A stretch of DNA of 6,126 nucleotides from NCBI GenBank assembly GCA_024998705.1, contig JACOEF010000220.1:1-6126 (forward strand), in the 5' to 3' direction. The position numbers and the translations under genes are program-made. The DNA comes from Nitrospira sp. GTDB lineage: Bacteria; Nitrospirota; Nitrospiria; Nitrospirales; Nitrospiraceae. Of this stretch, positions 1 through 6,126 are shown in pieces (position 1 is the first letter of the stretch; each line of letters begins with the position of its first letter). Below the pieces are notes generated by a model. That model was not told the origin of the DNA. It searched no databases and saw only the letters and a list, made by a program, of their open reading frames with translations.

Positions 1-1
1 C

Positions 2-1843
2 CGTGAACTCCTGGTGCAGTTGAATGACAGCGTGCCGCATACGGTCAATATCGTGACGGCCGGTAATCCTCCGGGGCAGCCGATTGAGGTGGCGCTGGAA
101 GCGGGGAAGACGATTTCCTTCCCGATTCCTGAGCATATCAAGATGACACCGATGCCGTTCCTGAACGGCGGCACGCATACGACGGGCGGCAGCTTCAACT
201 TCCGGGCGGAGCCGATCTCCGGCCGGATGGCGGCCAATCCGGATATGTCGAAACTCTTCAGCAGCGCCGTGCATGGCGATCCGTACACGCCGATGGGGCG
301 GGCGTACCTGGGTGATACGGTCGTGTTCCGGTTGTTACAGACCATGACCAACGAAAGCATGGTGTGGACGCTCTCCGGGCATACCTATCTGACTGAGCGG
401 TATGCCGGTGACGCAAATCGGAAGAACTCAATCCATGTCGGCATTGCCGAGCGATACGACTTGGTGGTGCCACAGGCAGGCGGACCGAGGCTGCAGGCAG
501 GCGATTACATCCACTTCAACGGACGTTCGTCCAAGTTCTCGGAAGGTGCCTGGGGCATCTTGCGGGTTCTCGATAAGGAGGCATCGGATCTGCAGAAGTT
601 GCCGGCCGGGTACAGCGGCCGCAACGAAATGCCCAAATCGTTGGCCGTGTGTCCTGCCGAGGCGCCGGTGAAGAACTTCAACGTCGTGGCGTTCGATTTC
701 CCGTCCATGAAGTTGAACCCGAAAGCGCCGGATGCCATCGAGGTCGATTTCGAGCGGACGATTCAAATGGTCAATCCCGATGCCAAGATCTACACCTTGG
801 AAGAGGATGTGTCGACCGTGGCGTCCGGTGCGCAACCGATGCCGTTGACGTTGCGGGCGAACGTCGGTGACTGCCTGAAAATCAAGCTGACCAACAAGAT
901 GAAGCAGGGTCGGGCGTCTTTCTCGGCGCTGGGCCTGGCGTTCGATCCGAAGGATTCCCTGGGGGCCAACGTCGGCAACAATCCGGGCGAGCAAACGGTT
1001 GCTCCGGGCGAGAGCCGCACGTACACCTACTACGCAGATCCGTTCATCGGAGAAACTGCGTCCCTGGTGTGGGATTGGGGCAACGTAATGACCCATCCAC
1101 GCAACGGCCTGTTCGGCGGTATCGTGATCGGCCCGAAAGGCGCCATGTATCGCGATCCGAAGACCGGCGCGGATATTTCCACGAAGAACAGCTGGGTCGC
1201 CGACGTGATTGTGGATCGGACGATTCAGGGGTATGAACATCGCCAGAACTACCGTGATGTGGCCCTGTTCTTCCAGGATGAAGACAACATTATCGGGACG
1301 AGCTTCATGCCCTACGTGCAAAATACGGCGGGTCTGACGGCTGTGAACTACCGCTCGGAACCGTACAAATTCCGGGAGTCCAACGGCTGTACCTTGGGCA
1401 AGGTTTTTCAGCCTTGTTCGGTCGATAAGCCCGAGAGCCTTGCCACCCCGCTCATCGAGGCGCATGCGGGAGATCCCGTGCGTATCCATGTGTTCGGGGC
1501 GAGCAATGAGCAGAACGGGATGTTCAGCGTTGAAAAGCATGAGTGGCCGATCGAGCCGTTCATGCGCGGTGCCGACCAGATCAGCGTCGTTGAGTCCTCC
1601 GCGTCGGAGACCCTCGATGCGTTCATCCCGGCGGCCGGCGGAAGCTTCCGCCTCCCGGGTGATTATGTCTGGAGCAACCAACGGTTGCCCTACGCCCAAT
1701 CAGGGCAGTGGGGATTGATGAAGGTGTTGCCGCATGACGATCAACGGATCCTCCCATTGAGTCAGCAGGCTCCTTCGATCAAGCGGGCAGGTTTCGAGTC
1801 GGGAGATCCCACTGTCTCCCGAACGTCGAATCCGGCTCGGTAG
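2..1843 (+). CDS. Multicopper oxidase / cupredoxin-repeat family protein (5' partial)
   Basis: This is the C-terminal part of a large multidomain cupredoxin protein. The frame is open to the left edge, so the GTG at 14 is taken as an internal codon, and the true start and any signal peptide lie upstream. Residues are numbered from that GTG. Residues 61-185 and 444-571 are two related cupredoxin units. Each has an N-[FY]-R-[AS]-E-P start, a GD-x-V strand and a GDY...G-[AQ]-WG-[IL] end. A middle domain (about 210-380) has a VGDC strand and THPRNGLFGG at 360-369, a form typical of hephaestin- or MnxG-like oxidases. An ERYDLVV strand, common in multicopper oxidases, follows H141. Remaining histidines include GH (123), IH (167), HA (484) and KHEW (509). 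No His-Cys-His type 1/trinuclear motif is visible, so a catalytic centre, if present, must be upstream. The substrate cannot be told. Action in the periplasm or outside the cell is inferred from the family. Confidence 0.85.
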   Translation, partial: RELLVQLNDSVPHTVNIVTAGNPPGQPIEVALEAGKTISFPIPEHIKMTPMPFLNGGTHTTGGSFNFRAEPISGRMAANPDMSKLFSSAVHGDPYTPMGRAYLGDTVVFRLLQTMTNESMVWTLSGHTYLTERYAGDANRKNSIHVGIAERYDLVVPQAGGPRLQAGDYIHFNGRSSKFSEGAWGILRVLDKEASDLQKLPAGYSGRNEMPKSLAVCPAEAPVKNFNVVAFDFPSMKLNPKAPDAIEVDFERTIQMVNPDAKIYTLEEDVSTVASGAQPMPLTLRANVGDCLKIKLTNKMKQGRASFSALGLAFDPKDSLGANVGNNPGEQTVAPGESRTYTYYADPFIGETASLVWDWGNVMTHPRNGLFGGIVIGPKGAMYRDPKTGADISTKNSWVADVIVDRTIQGYEHRQNYRDVALFFQDEDNIIGTSFMPYVQNTAGLTAVNYRSEPYKFRESNGCTLGKVFQPCSVDKPESLATPLIEAHAGDPVRIHVFGASNEQNGMFSVEKHEWPIEPFMRGADQISVVESSASETLDAFIPAAGGSFRLPGDYVWSNQRLPYAQSGQWGLMKVLPHDDQRILPLSQQAPSIKRAGFESGDPTVSRTSNPAR

Positions 1844-1912
1844 TGGTGAGGGGGTGGTAGCGCCCACCGTAAGTGCCGCCCTCTGGATGCAGTGCCGGTC
1901 CTAATCACCAGG

Positions 1913-1944
1913 ACTGCGGGAGAGCCCAGGTGCTCTCCCGCAGT
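1913..1944 (+). terminator. Strong hairpin, probable terminator of the oxidase gene
   Basis: A perfect 13-bp stem (ACTGCGGGAGAGC at 1913-1925 pairing with 1932-1944) encloses a 6-base loop. It begins 69 bases after the oxidase stop codon. The following bases, TACGTTT, make only a weak U-tract. Intrinsic termination in the plus direction is therefore likely but not textbook. As a perfect inverted repeat between convergent genes it could also act on minus-strand transcripts, although no clear T-run is seen on that side. Confidence 0.7.
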
Positions 1945-1993
1945 TACGTTTAGCAGGATGCGGAAGAAGACCGTCAACGGCGGCCTTGGGATC

Positions 1994-2007
1994 CGTGAAG
2001 CGTGAAG
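1994..2007. repeat. Tandem heptamer CGTGAAG x2
   Basis: Two adjacent perfect copies of CGTGAAG occur here, followed at once by another CGT. The flanking sequence to about 2055 is also rich in CGT/GCGTA words (GCGCGTACG, GGCGTATAGC). This could be a remnant of a dispersed intergenic repeat, but only one locus is visible, so that is a guess. Confidence 0.4.
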
Positions 2008-2221
2008 CGTATCTCGTCTGGGGAAGCGCGTACGGCTCGTGGCGTATAGCTGATGGTAGAGACGCACACTCTCGATTTCCCGCCATACGGGTGCATCAGC
2101 CGACGTATTGCGCATCAATCGAACCTTTTCGAAGCCTGTCGGGGGCTGAACGCGTTCCAGTCTGCTTTCGGTAGGGCTGTCTCCCGTCACATCCCCAGAT
2201 AAACCGGCAGGGCGCAGGGAA

Positions 2222-2983
2222 TCACTGCTTGCGCTTGTGTGCGACCAATTCCTGGAGTGTTTTCAGATCCAAAGCACCGGGCACGAGATCGTGGCCGACG
2301 ATGAAGGCCGGCGTGCCGGTGATGCCGAGGGTTTTGGCGAGGGCGCGATTGCGATCGATGATCGGTTGCCATTCCGGTCGTGTCATGTCCTGATCGAGTC
2401 GAGGCAGATCCAGACCCGCCCCTTGCGCGATGTGTAAGAGGTGCTCTTTGGTGAGCTCGTCTTTCGTCGCCAGCAACGCCTCATGAAAGGCCCGGTGCTT
2501 GCCCTGCAGGTTTGAGGCGAGTGCCGCCCTGGCCGCCAATTCAGAGGTCTCTCCAAGAATCGGGAAGTCTTTGTAGACGACGCGCACCCGGGCGTCGCTC
2601 TGCTGGAGTTGGGTCAAGGCCGAGGCCGCGCGTTTGCAATACCCGCAGCGATAGTCGAAGAACTCCACCACGGTCACATCCCCGGCTGGATTTCCACTCA
2701 CCGGCGAGTCCGGATCATGGAGCAGCTCCTGCTGATGTGTGGCAAGGGCGGTTTTCTGTCGTTCCTGCTCTTCCGCCGCGCGTCTGTTTTCCAGCGACTG
2801 CAGGGATTGCTCGATGACTTCTGGATGGCTTCGAATGTACTGCTCGATCAGTCGTTCCAGCGTCTGTGTGGTGACCGCGTCACCGGTCGGTTCAGCTGCC
2901 CGGGCCTCAAGGGGCGAGTAGAAGGTGTACGCGAGAAGTGCGAAGATGAGGGAAAGGAGAAGTCGGTCGCTGCCCGGGTTCAT
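2222..2983 (-). CDS. Secreted DsbA/ScsC-like thiol-disulfide oxidoreductase
   Basis: A 253-residue protein of the DsbA-like thioredoxin superfamily, predicted to make or rearrange disulfide bonds in exported proteins. Residues 1-30 form a signal peptide: Arg7, a hydrophobic run at about 8-22 and a likely cleavage site after ARA-A30. Residues 40-88 are helical and charged (IEQYIRSHPEVIEQSLQSLE), like the N-terminal oligomerisation stalk of ScsC/Com1-type proteins. The thioredoxin fold starts near 103 (VTVVEFFDYRCGYC). The active site is C113-G-Y-C116, and the conserved cis-proline loop is T222-G-T-P225, followed by AFIVG. CGYC is usual for ScsC- and BdbD-like proteins, unlike CPHC of E. coli DsbA. 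The ATG at 2983 is supported by GGAGG at 2988-2992 with a short 4-base gap, and by a TATAAT box further upstream. Whether it acts as oxidase or isomerase cannot be settled from sequence. A role in copper-protein maturation is only a neighbourhood guess. Confidence 0.9.
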   Translation of the reverse strand: MNPGSDRLLLSLIFALLAYTFYSPLEARAAEPTGDAVTTQTLERLIEQYIRSHPEVIEQSLQSLENRRAAEEQERQKTALATHQQELLHDPDSPVSGNPAGDVTVVEFFDYRCGYCKRAASALTQLQQSDARVRVVYKDFPILGETSELAARAALASNLQGKHRAFHEALLATKDELTKEHLLHIAQGAGLDLPRLDQDMTRPEWQPIIDRNRALAKTLGITGTPAFIVGHDLVPGALDLKTLQELVAHKRKQ

Positions 2984-3039
2984 TCGGCCTCCGTTTCAGA
3001 TGAGGGGGAAGGTGTGTCCTCGATGAAACAATGGGCGGC

Positions 3040-3066
3040 ATTATACAAGAATCTCCCGTCTGAGAA
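3040..3066 (-). promoter_or_regulatory. Probable sigma70-type promoter of the thiol-disulfide gene
   Basis: On the minus strand, a perfect TATAAT lies at 3045-3040. A TTCTCA at 3066-3061 (4 of 6 matches to TTGACA) precedes it with a 15-base spacer, shorter than ideal. The predicted transcript start near 3033 would give a leader of about 50 nt before the ATG at 2983, including the GGAGG site. An own promoter here means the gene need not be co-transcribed with the small secreted protein upstream. Confidence 0.5.
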
Positions 3067-3130
3067 ACCGACGGAGCGGGCGGCGTGATTTCGGCGCGTC
3101 GCAGGGGAGAGGCGCAGTGGTTGGATATGC

Positions 3131-3424
3131 TCAGTTGGCCGGATCGATCGGTAATTTGGTGATCTTGATCAACCGGCTCTCCTCATTCAGCTCAAAACTC
3201 ACATGGTTGCCGATGGCGAGGCCTTGCAGAAGGCGACGGTCGATGACCGGGAGGGCTTGGGATTCCCCCGAAGGCATTTGAATGGTGATGGTCAGGGCTT
3301 CCTGATCGATCGAGAGAATCGTGCCGCCCAGTAGGACGACCTCTGTCGTCGGATCGGCCGCAAAGCCGGATTGTGCCGAATACGTGAGAAGCAGAACGAG
3401 TGTGGCCAGAATGTGTAGGACCAT
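3131..3424 (-). CDS. Small secreted beta-rich protein of unknown function
   Basis: A 97-residue protein I cannot assign to a named family. Residues 1-22 look like a signal peptide (hydrophobic LATLVLLL, then AQSGFA with cleavage before ADPTT), leaving a mature protein of about 75 residues. It alternates short hydrophobic strands with turns: VVLLGGTILSID, ALTITIQMPSG, LLQGLAIGNHVSFELNEESRLIKI. This G-x-I-x-x-I-D...L-x-I...I-G-x-x-V layout resembles small OB- or barrel-like periplasmic proteins, but no metal site or cysteine is present. The ATG at 3424 is the only plausible start. Its ribosome site is poor (AGGGG ending one base before ATG), and the signal peptide lacks N-terminal Lys/Arg. The gene is divergent from acetate kinase and lies 147 bp upstream of the thiol-disulfide gene on the same strand. 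Signal peptide plus coherent strand pattern argue that it is real. Confidence 0.65.
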   Translation of the reverse strand: MVLHILATLVLLLTYSAQSGFAADPTTEVVLLGGTILSIDQEALTITIQMPSGESQALPVIDRRLLQGLAIGNHVSFELNEESRLIKITKLPIDPAN

Positions 3425-3530
3425 GCCCCTACGATAGCCGATTTCGTCGCGGCTCGAAACTAGTACTCTTCCCTGGCGTGCGTGGGCAGAATACCTACGA
3501 CGCAGTCAGGGCGCACGGTGGATTTTACGG

Positions 3531-3559
3531 TTGCACTGAACTCATGCTCCCTCTATCTT
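3531..3559 (+). promoter_or_regulatory. Candidate promoter for ackA-xfp
   Basis: TTGCAC at 3531-3536 and TATCTT at 3554-3559 are separated by 17 bases in the 158-bp divergent region between the small secreted protein and acetate kinase. Matches to consensus are modest (3 of 6 and 4 of 6). The implied transcript start near 3566 would fall right at the ribosome site (AGAGGA, 3567-3572), leaving a very short leader. This is a weak candidate and the true promoter may lie further upstream. Confidence 0.25.
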
Positions 3560-3582
3560 GAAGCGTAGAGGAACGAGCAACG

Positions 3583-4794
3583 ATGACTGAATCCGGAAAC
3601 GCCTCTCCCGCAGTCCTCACCCTCAACGCCGGATCATCCAGCGTCAAGTGGGCCTTGTTTCGCCTTGGAGCCGTGCCGGTTCGGACGGCGACGGGACACA
3701 TTGAGCGGATCGGGCTTCCGGGTGGCATCATCACCGTCACCGATGTCGCAACCGGACAGCGCGAGCGGCGAGCTGTTCCTGTGCCGAACCACGTGGCTTC
3801 TGTCCGGTTTCTGCGTAAGCAACTCGCGCAGCGCAGTAAGGGATTGTCCATTCAGGCGATCGGCCATCGGGTTGTGCACGGAGGGAGCCGTTACGCAGAC
3901 CCGCAGGTGGTCTCCACTGAGGTCATGGAGGAGTTACGGCGGCTGAGCCCCTACGATCCGGAACATCTTCCGGCCGAGATAACCTTCATCGAAGCATACG
4001 GCACCGAATATCCGCAGGTGCCGCAAGTGGCGTGTTTTGATACAGGCTTCCATCAGCATCTGCCGCCGGTGGCTCGTCTCCTGGCTCTTCCCCGCCGGTA
4101 TGAAAAACTGGGTATCAGGCGTTACGGATTTCACGGGCTGTCCTACGCCTATCTGATGGAGGAGCTGGAACGGGTCGCCGGCCGTGACGCGGCTCGCGGC
4201 AAAGTGATTCTCGCCCATCTGGGAAATGGCGCCAGTCTGGCCGCGGTGCGGGACGGCGTCAGTATCGATACGAGCATGGGCTTTACGCCGGCTTCCGGTC
4301 TGCCGATGAGCACGAGGTCCGGCGATCTGGATCCAGGTCTCGTTTCGTATCTGGCCAGGACCGAAGGCATGACGGCGGAACAGTTTCATCACATGATCAA
4401 CGCGCAATCCGGCTTGCTGGGGCTGTCGGAGACCAGCCCGGACCTTCGCGACCTGTTGGCCCAGGAGGCCCACGATACCCGCGCCGCCGAGGCAGTAGCC
4501 CTGTTCTGTTATCAGGGGAGGAAGTGGATCGGTGCCTATGCAGCGGCACTCGGCGGGGTGGAACAGGTGGTCTTCAGCGGCGGCATCGGGGAACATGCCG
4601 CCGTCGTGCGTGCGCGGATGTGTGAAGGCCTCGAGTTTCTCGGCATCCGACTGGATCCGCATCTCAACGAGGCCAATGCCGCCGTGATTTCCAGCCCGGC
4701 GAGTCGCGTGACCGTGCGGGTGATCCCGACCGACGAAGAACGTCAGATTGCGCAATCGGTGTGCCGGTTGCTGGCATTGAATGTGGGCCGTTGA
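3583..4794 (+). CDS. ackA: Acetate kinase
   Basis: A full-length acetate kinase of 403 residues, the family's usual size. It interconverts acetyl phosphate plus ADP with acetate plus ATP in the cytoplasm. Family landmarks occur in order: N-terminal LTLNAGSSSVKW (N15, S18-S20, K22), HRVVHGG with Arg96, CFDTGFH with Asp153, RRYGFHG with His184, LAHLGNGAS, GLPMSTRSGDLDPG with Arg245, FSGGIGEH at 331-338, and PTDEE with Glu385. These match the catalytic Asn, Arg, Asp, His, Arg and Glu known from Methanosarcina AckA. Most family members have GTR where this has STR, and GGIGEN where this has GGIGEH. Both look like tolerated subfamily variation. AGAGGA at 3567-3572 lies 10 bases before the ATG. The phosphoketolase gene follows after 87 bp on the same strand, so acetyl phosphate from that enzyme is the probable substrate and the net direction is likely ATP formation. 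Confidence 0.97.
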   Translation: MTESGNASPAVLTLNAGSSSVKWALFRLGAVPVRTATGHIERIGLPGGIITVTDVATGQRERRAVPVPNHVASVRFLRKQLAQRSKGLSIQAIGHRVVHGGSRYADPQVVSTEVMEELRRLSPYDPEHLPAEITFIEAYGTEYPQVPQVACFDTGFHQHLPPVARLLALPRRYEKLGIRRYGFHGLSYAYLMEELERVAGRDAARGKVILAHLGNGASLAAVRDGVSIDTSMGFTPASGLPMSTRSGDLDPGLVSYLARTEGMTAEQFHHMINAQSGLLGLSETSPDLRDLLAQEAHDTRAAEAVALFCYQGRKWIGAYAAALGGVEQVVFSGGIGEHAAVVRARMCEGLEFLGIRLDPHLNEANAAVISSPASRVTVRVIPTDEERQIAQSVCRLLALNVGR

Positions 4795-4881
4795 CGATGC
4801 CGGACGGTTGCCCATGCCCGTCGTGGGCGGCCGGTCGTGAGTGATTGGTCACGGACAGTCCAAACCTGAGAGAGGGAACCC

Positions 4882-6126
4882 ATGACGCAGACGACGCAGG
4901 CCAATCGGCCGCTGAGCCCCGAGATGGCACAACGGATTCATGCCTACTGGCGAGCGGCGAACTATCTTTCGGTCGGACAGATTTATCTGTTCGACAATCC
5001 GCTGCTGAAACAGCCGTTGAAACGGGAGCATATCAACCCGCGCCTGCTTGGCCATTGGGGGACGACGCCGGGGTTGAATTTTATCTATGCCCATCTCAAC
5101 CGCATCATCAAGGCCAGGGATCTTTCAGTGCTGTACATCGCGGGACCCGGACACGGCGGCCCAGGCCTGGTTGCAAACGTCTACCTCGAAGGTACGTACA
5201 GCGAGGTCTATCCGAACATCTCGCGGGACGAAGCCGGGTTACAGCGCCTGTTTAAACAGTTTTCATTTCCAGGGGGCATCCCGAGCCATGTCGCGCCGGA
5301 AACGCCCGGCTCTATCCATGAGGGCGGTGAGTTAGGCTATTCCCTGGCCCATGCCTATGGCGCGGCCTTCGACCATCCCGAGTTGTTGGTGGCTGGTGTG
5401 ATCGGAGACGGGGAGGCCGAAACCGGTCCGCTTGCGGGGAGTTGGCATGGGAACAAGTTCCTAAACCCTGTGCGAGACGGTGCCGTGCTGCCGATTCTGC
5501 ATTTGAACGGGTACAAGATCGCCGGTCCGACCGTGCTGGCACGTATGCCGCCGGATGAGCTGGAATCCCTGTTGGTCGGGTACGGCCATCAGCCGTTTTT
5601 CGTTGAAGGGGATGATCCGGCGACGATGCATCAATTGATGGCGTCCACCCTGGACGAAATCGTCGCGACGATCCGTCGGATTCAGCAGGAGGCCCGATCC
5701 AAGGGATTTACCGGCCGGCCGCGCTGGCCCATGATCGTCTTGCGGACTCCCAAGGGCTGGACCGGACCCAAGGAAGTAGACGGCAAACCGACGGAAGGAA
5801 CGTTCCGCTCCCATCAGGTGCCGATGGGAGAGATGGACAAGCCCGGGCATGTCGAGTTGTTGGAAGCATGGCTCAAGAGTTATCGGCCGGAAGAGTTGTT
5901 CGATGAAGCAGGAAGGTTGATGCCGGAATTGGCCGACCTGGCGCCGACCGGGGAGCGACGGATGGGTGCCATTGCCTGCGCGAACGGCGGCGGCATTCTC
6001 CGTGACCTTCAAATGCCGGACTTCCGGCAGTACGCGGTGCCGGTGGTGAAGCACGGCGTCGAGGAGGCCGAAGCGACCAGGGTGCAGGGACTATTTCTGC
6101 GCGATGTCCTGAAGATGAACCCGCAC
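4882..6126 (+). CDS. xfp: Phosphoketolase (3' partial)
   Basis: The first 415 codons of a thiamine-diphosphate-dependent phosphoketolase (family length is about 790-800), open to the right edge. It cleaves xylulose 5-phosphate, and often fructose 6-phosphate, with inorganic phosphate to acetyl phosphate and glyceraldehyde 3-phosphate or erythrose 4-phosphate. The N-terminal XFP domain is clear: HWGTTPG at 58-64, GPGHGGPG at 88-95, the signature EGGELGY at 147-153, the cofactor/metal region [10 protein letters not shown] at 175-184 with NKFLNP at 191-196, and [11 protein letters not shown] at 207-217. The second signature (G-x3-[DN]-x-P ... GDGE) is met from G160 to E178. The ATG at 4882 is preceded by GAGG at 4872-4875 with a 6-base gap, which favours it over the internal ATG at codon 15. 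Substrate preference between the two sugar phosphates cannot be decided from this half. With ackA just upstream it forms a phosphoketolase-acetate module. Confidence 0.97.
   Translation, partial: MTQTTQANRPLSPEMAQRIHAYWRAANYLSVGQIYLFDNPLLKQPLKREHINPRLLGHWGTTPGLNFIYAHLNRIIKARDLSVLYIAGPGHGGPGLVANVYLEGTYSEVYPNISRDEAGLQRLFKQFSFPGGIPSHVAPETPGSIHEGGELGYSLAHAYGAAFDHPELLVAGVIGDGEAETGPLAGSWHGNKFLNPVRDGAVLPILHLNGYKIAGPTVLARMPPDELESLLVGYGHQPFFVEGDDPATMHQLMASTLDEIVATIRRIQQEARSKGFTGRPRWPMIVLRTPKGWTGPKEVDGKPTEGTFRSHQVPMGEMDKPGHVELLEAWLKSYRPEELFDEAGRLMPELADLAPTGERRMGAIACANGGGILRDLQMPDFRQYAVPVVKHGVEEAEATRVQGLFLRDVLKMNPH

Larger units (their letters stand above)
1844..2221. other. Convergent intergenic region without a gene
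   Basis: This 378-bp stretch lies between the oxidase stop and the stop of the minus-strand thiol-disulfide gene. It holds the 13-bp terminator hairpin, a directly repeated heptamer CGTGAAG (1994-2000 and 2001-2007), and a 10-bp perfect palindrome GAACGCGTTC (2148-2157). The open frames crossing it on both strands (for example minus-strand 1762-2190) have arginine- and proline-rich composition, no recognisable domain and no convincing ribosome site. One of them also overlaps the oxidase 3' end, so I call no gene here. No clear terminator for the minus-strand gene could be identified. The right half looks like low-constraint spacer. Confidence 0.6.

Noticed and set aside
428..1699. A 423-codon open frame on the minus strand opposite the oxidase gene.
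   Set aside because: Its product is Arg/His-rich with no recognisable domain, and it lies fully antisense to clear cupredoxin coding sequence. Long antisense frames are expected with GC-rich codon use.
1801..1820. GGGAGA/TCTCCC hairpin near the end of the oxidase coding sequence.
   Set aside because: The stem is 6 bp, lies inside the coding region before the stop codon, and has no T-tract. The stronger hairpin at 1913-1944 is the better terminator.
1762..2190. A 142-codon minus-strand frame across the convergent intergenic region.
   Set aside because: It overlaps the 3' end of the oxidase, crosses the terminator hairpin, and has low-complexity Arg/Pro-rich composition with no domain or good ribosome site.
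3477..3517. Inverted CGTGCG/CGCACG pair in the divergent promoter region.
   Set aside because: The arms are only 6 bp and about 29 bases apart in GC-rich sequence, so chance is likely and no operator can be claimed.
3934..4815. A 293-codon open frame on the minus strand opposite acetate kinase.
   Set aside because: It is the antisense shadow of ackA, whose motifs are unmistakable. Its own product shows no family resemblance.
4810..4853. Two small hairpins between ackA and xfp (GCCCA/TGGGC at 4810-4828 and CGTGA/TCACG at 4836-4853).
   Set aside because: Stems are only 5 bp with 8-9 base loops and no T-run follows. They do not support a terminator or a separate promoter, and co-transcription remains the simplest reading.
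5461..6054. A 197-codon minus-strand frame opposite phosphoketolase.
   Set aside because: It is a shadow of the xfp reading frame, which carries both phosphoketolase signatures and stays open to the window edge.

Overview
The window is about 6.1 kb of GC-rich bacterial chromosome with five protein genes, two of them cut by the window ends. There are no RNA genes, insertion sequences, CRISPR arrays or phage genes. The protein content (a large cupredoxin-type multicopper oxidase homologue, a CGYC thiol-disulfide protein, and acetate kinase next to phosphoketolase) and the GC-rich codon use fit a Nitrospira-like member of the Nitrospirota. That taxonomic guess is inference from general resemblance, not from a marker gene.

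Layout. (1) Bases 2-1843, plus strand: the C-terminal ~613 codons of a multidomain cupredoxin/multicopper oxidase family protein, whose N-terminus lies upstream of the window. It ends 69 bp before a strong 13-bp perfect hairpin. (2) Bases 1844-2221: a gene-free convergent intergenic region holding that hairpin, a tandem 7-mer and a 10-bp palindrome. (3) Bases 2222-2983, minus strand: a secreted DsbA/ScsC-like thiol-disulfide protein with its own good -10 box and Shine-Dalgarno sequence. (4) Bases 3131-3424, minus strand: a small secreted beta-rich protein of unknown function. (5) Bases 3583-4794 and 4882-6126, plus strand: acetate kinase (ackA) followed after 87 bp by the first 415 codons of phosphoketolase (xfp), which runs off the right edge.

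How the genes work together. Phosphoketolase splits xylulose 5-phosphate (and, in many enzymes, fructose 6-phosphate) with phosphate into acetyl phosphate and an aldose phosphate. Acetate kinase then turns acetyl phosphate and ADP into acetate and ATP. The pair is therefore a complete short phosphoketolase-acetate route and very likely one operon. The left half of the window encodes likely exported proteins: a cupredoxin protein, a disulfide oxidoreductase/isomerase and a small protein. A link between the disulfide protein and copper-protein maturation is possible but rests only on neighbourhood, and the two genes are convergent rather than co-transcribed. I see no clear evidence of a wholly new system. 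The points most worth a second look are the internal duplication and sparse copper ligands of the oxidase, and the presence of a phosphoketolase route in a suspected autotroph.
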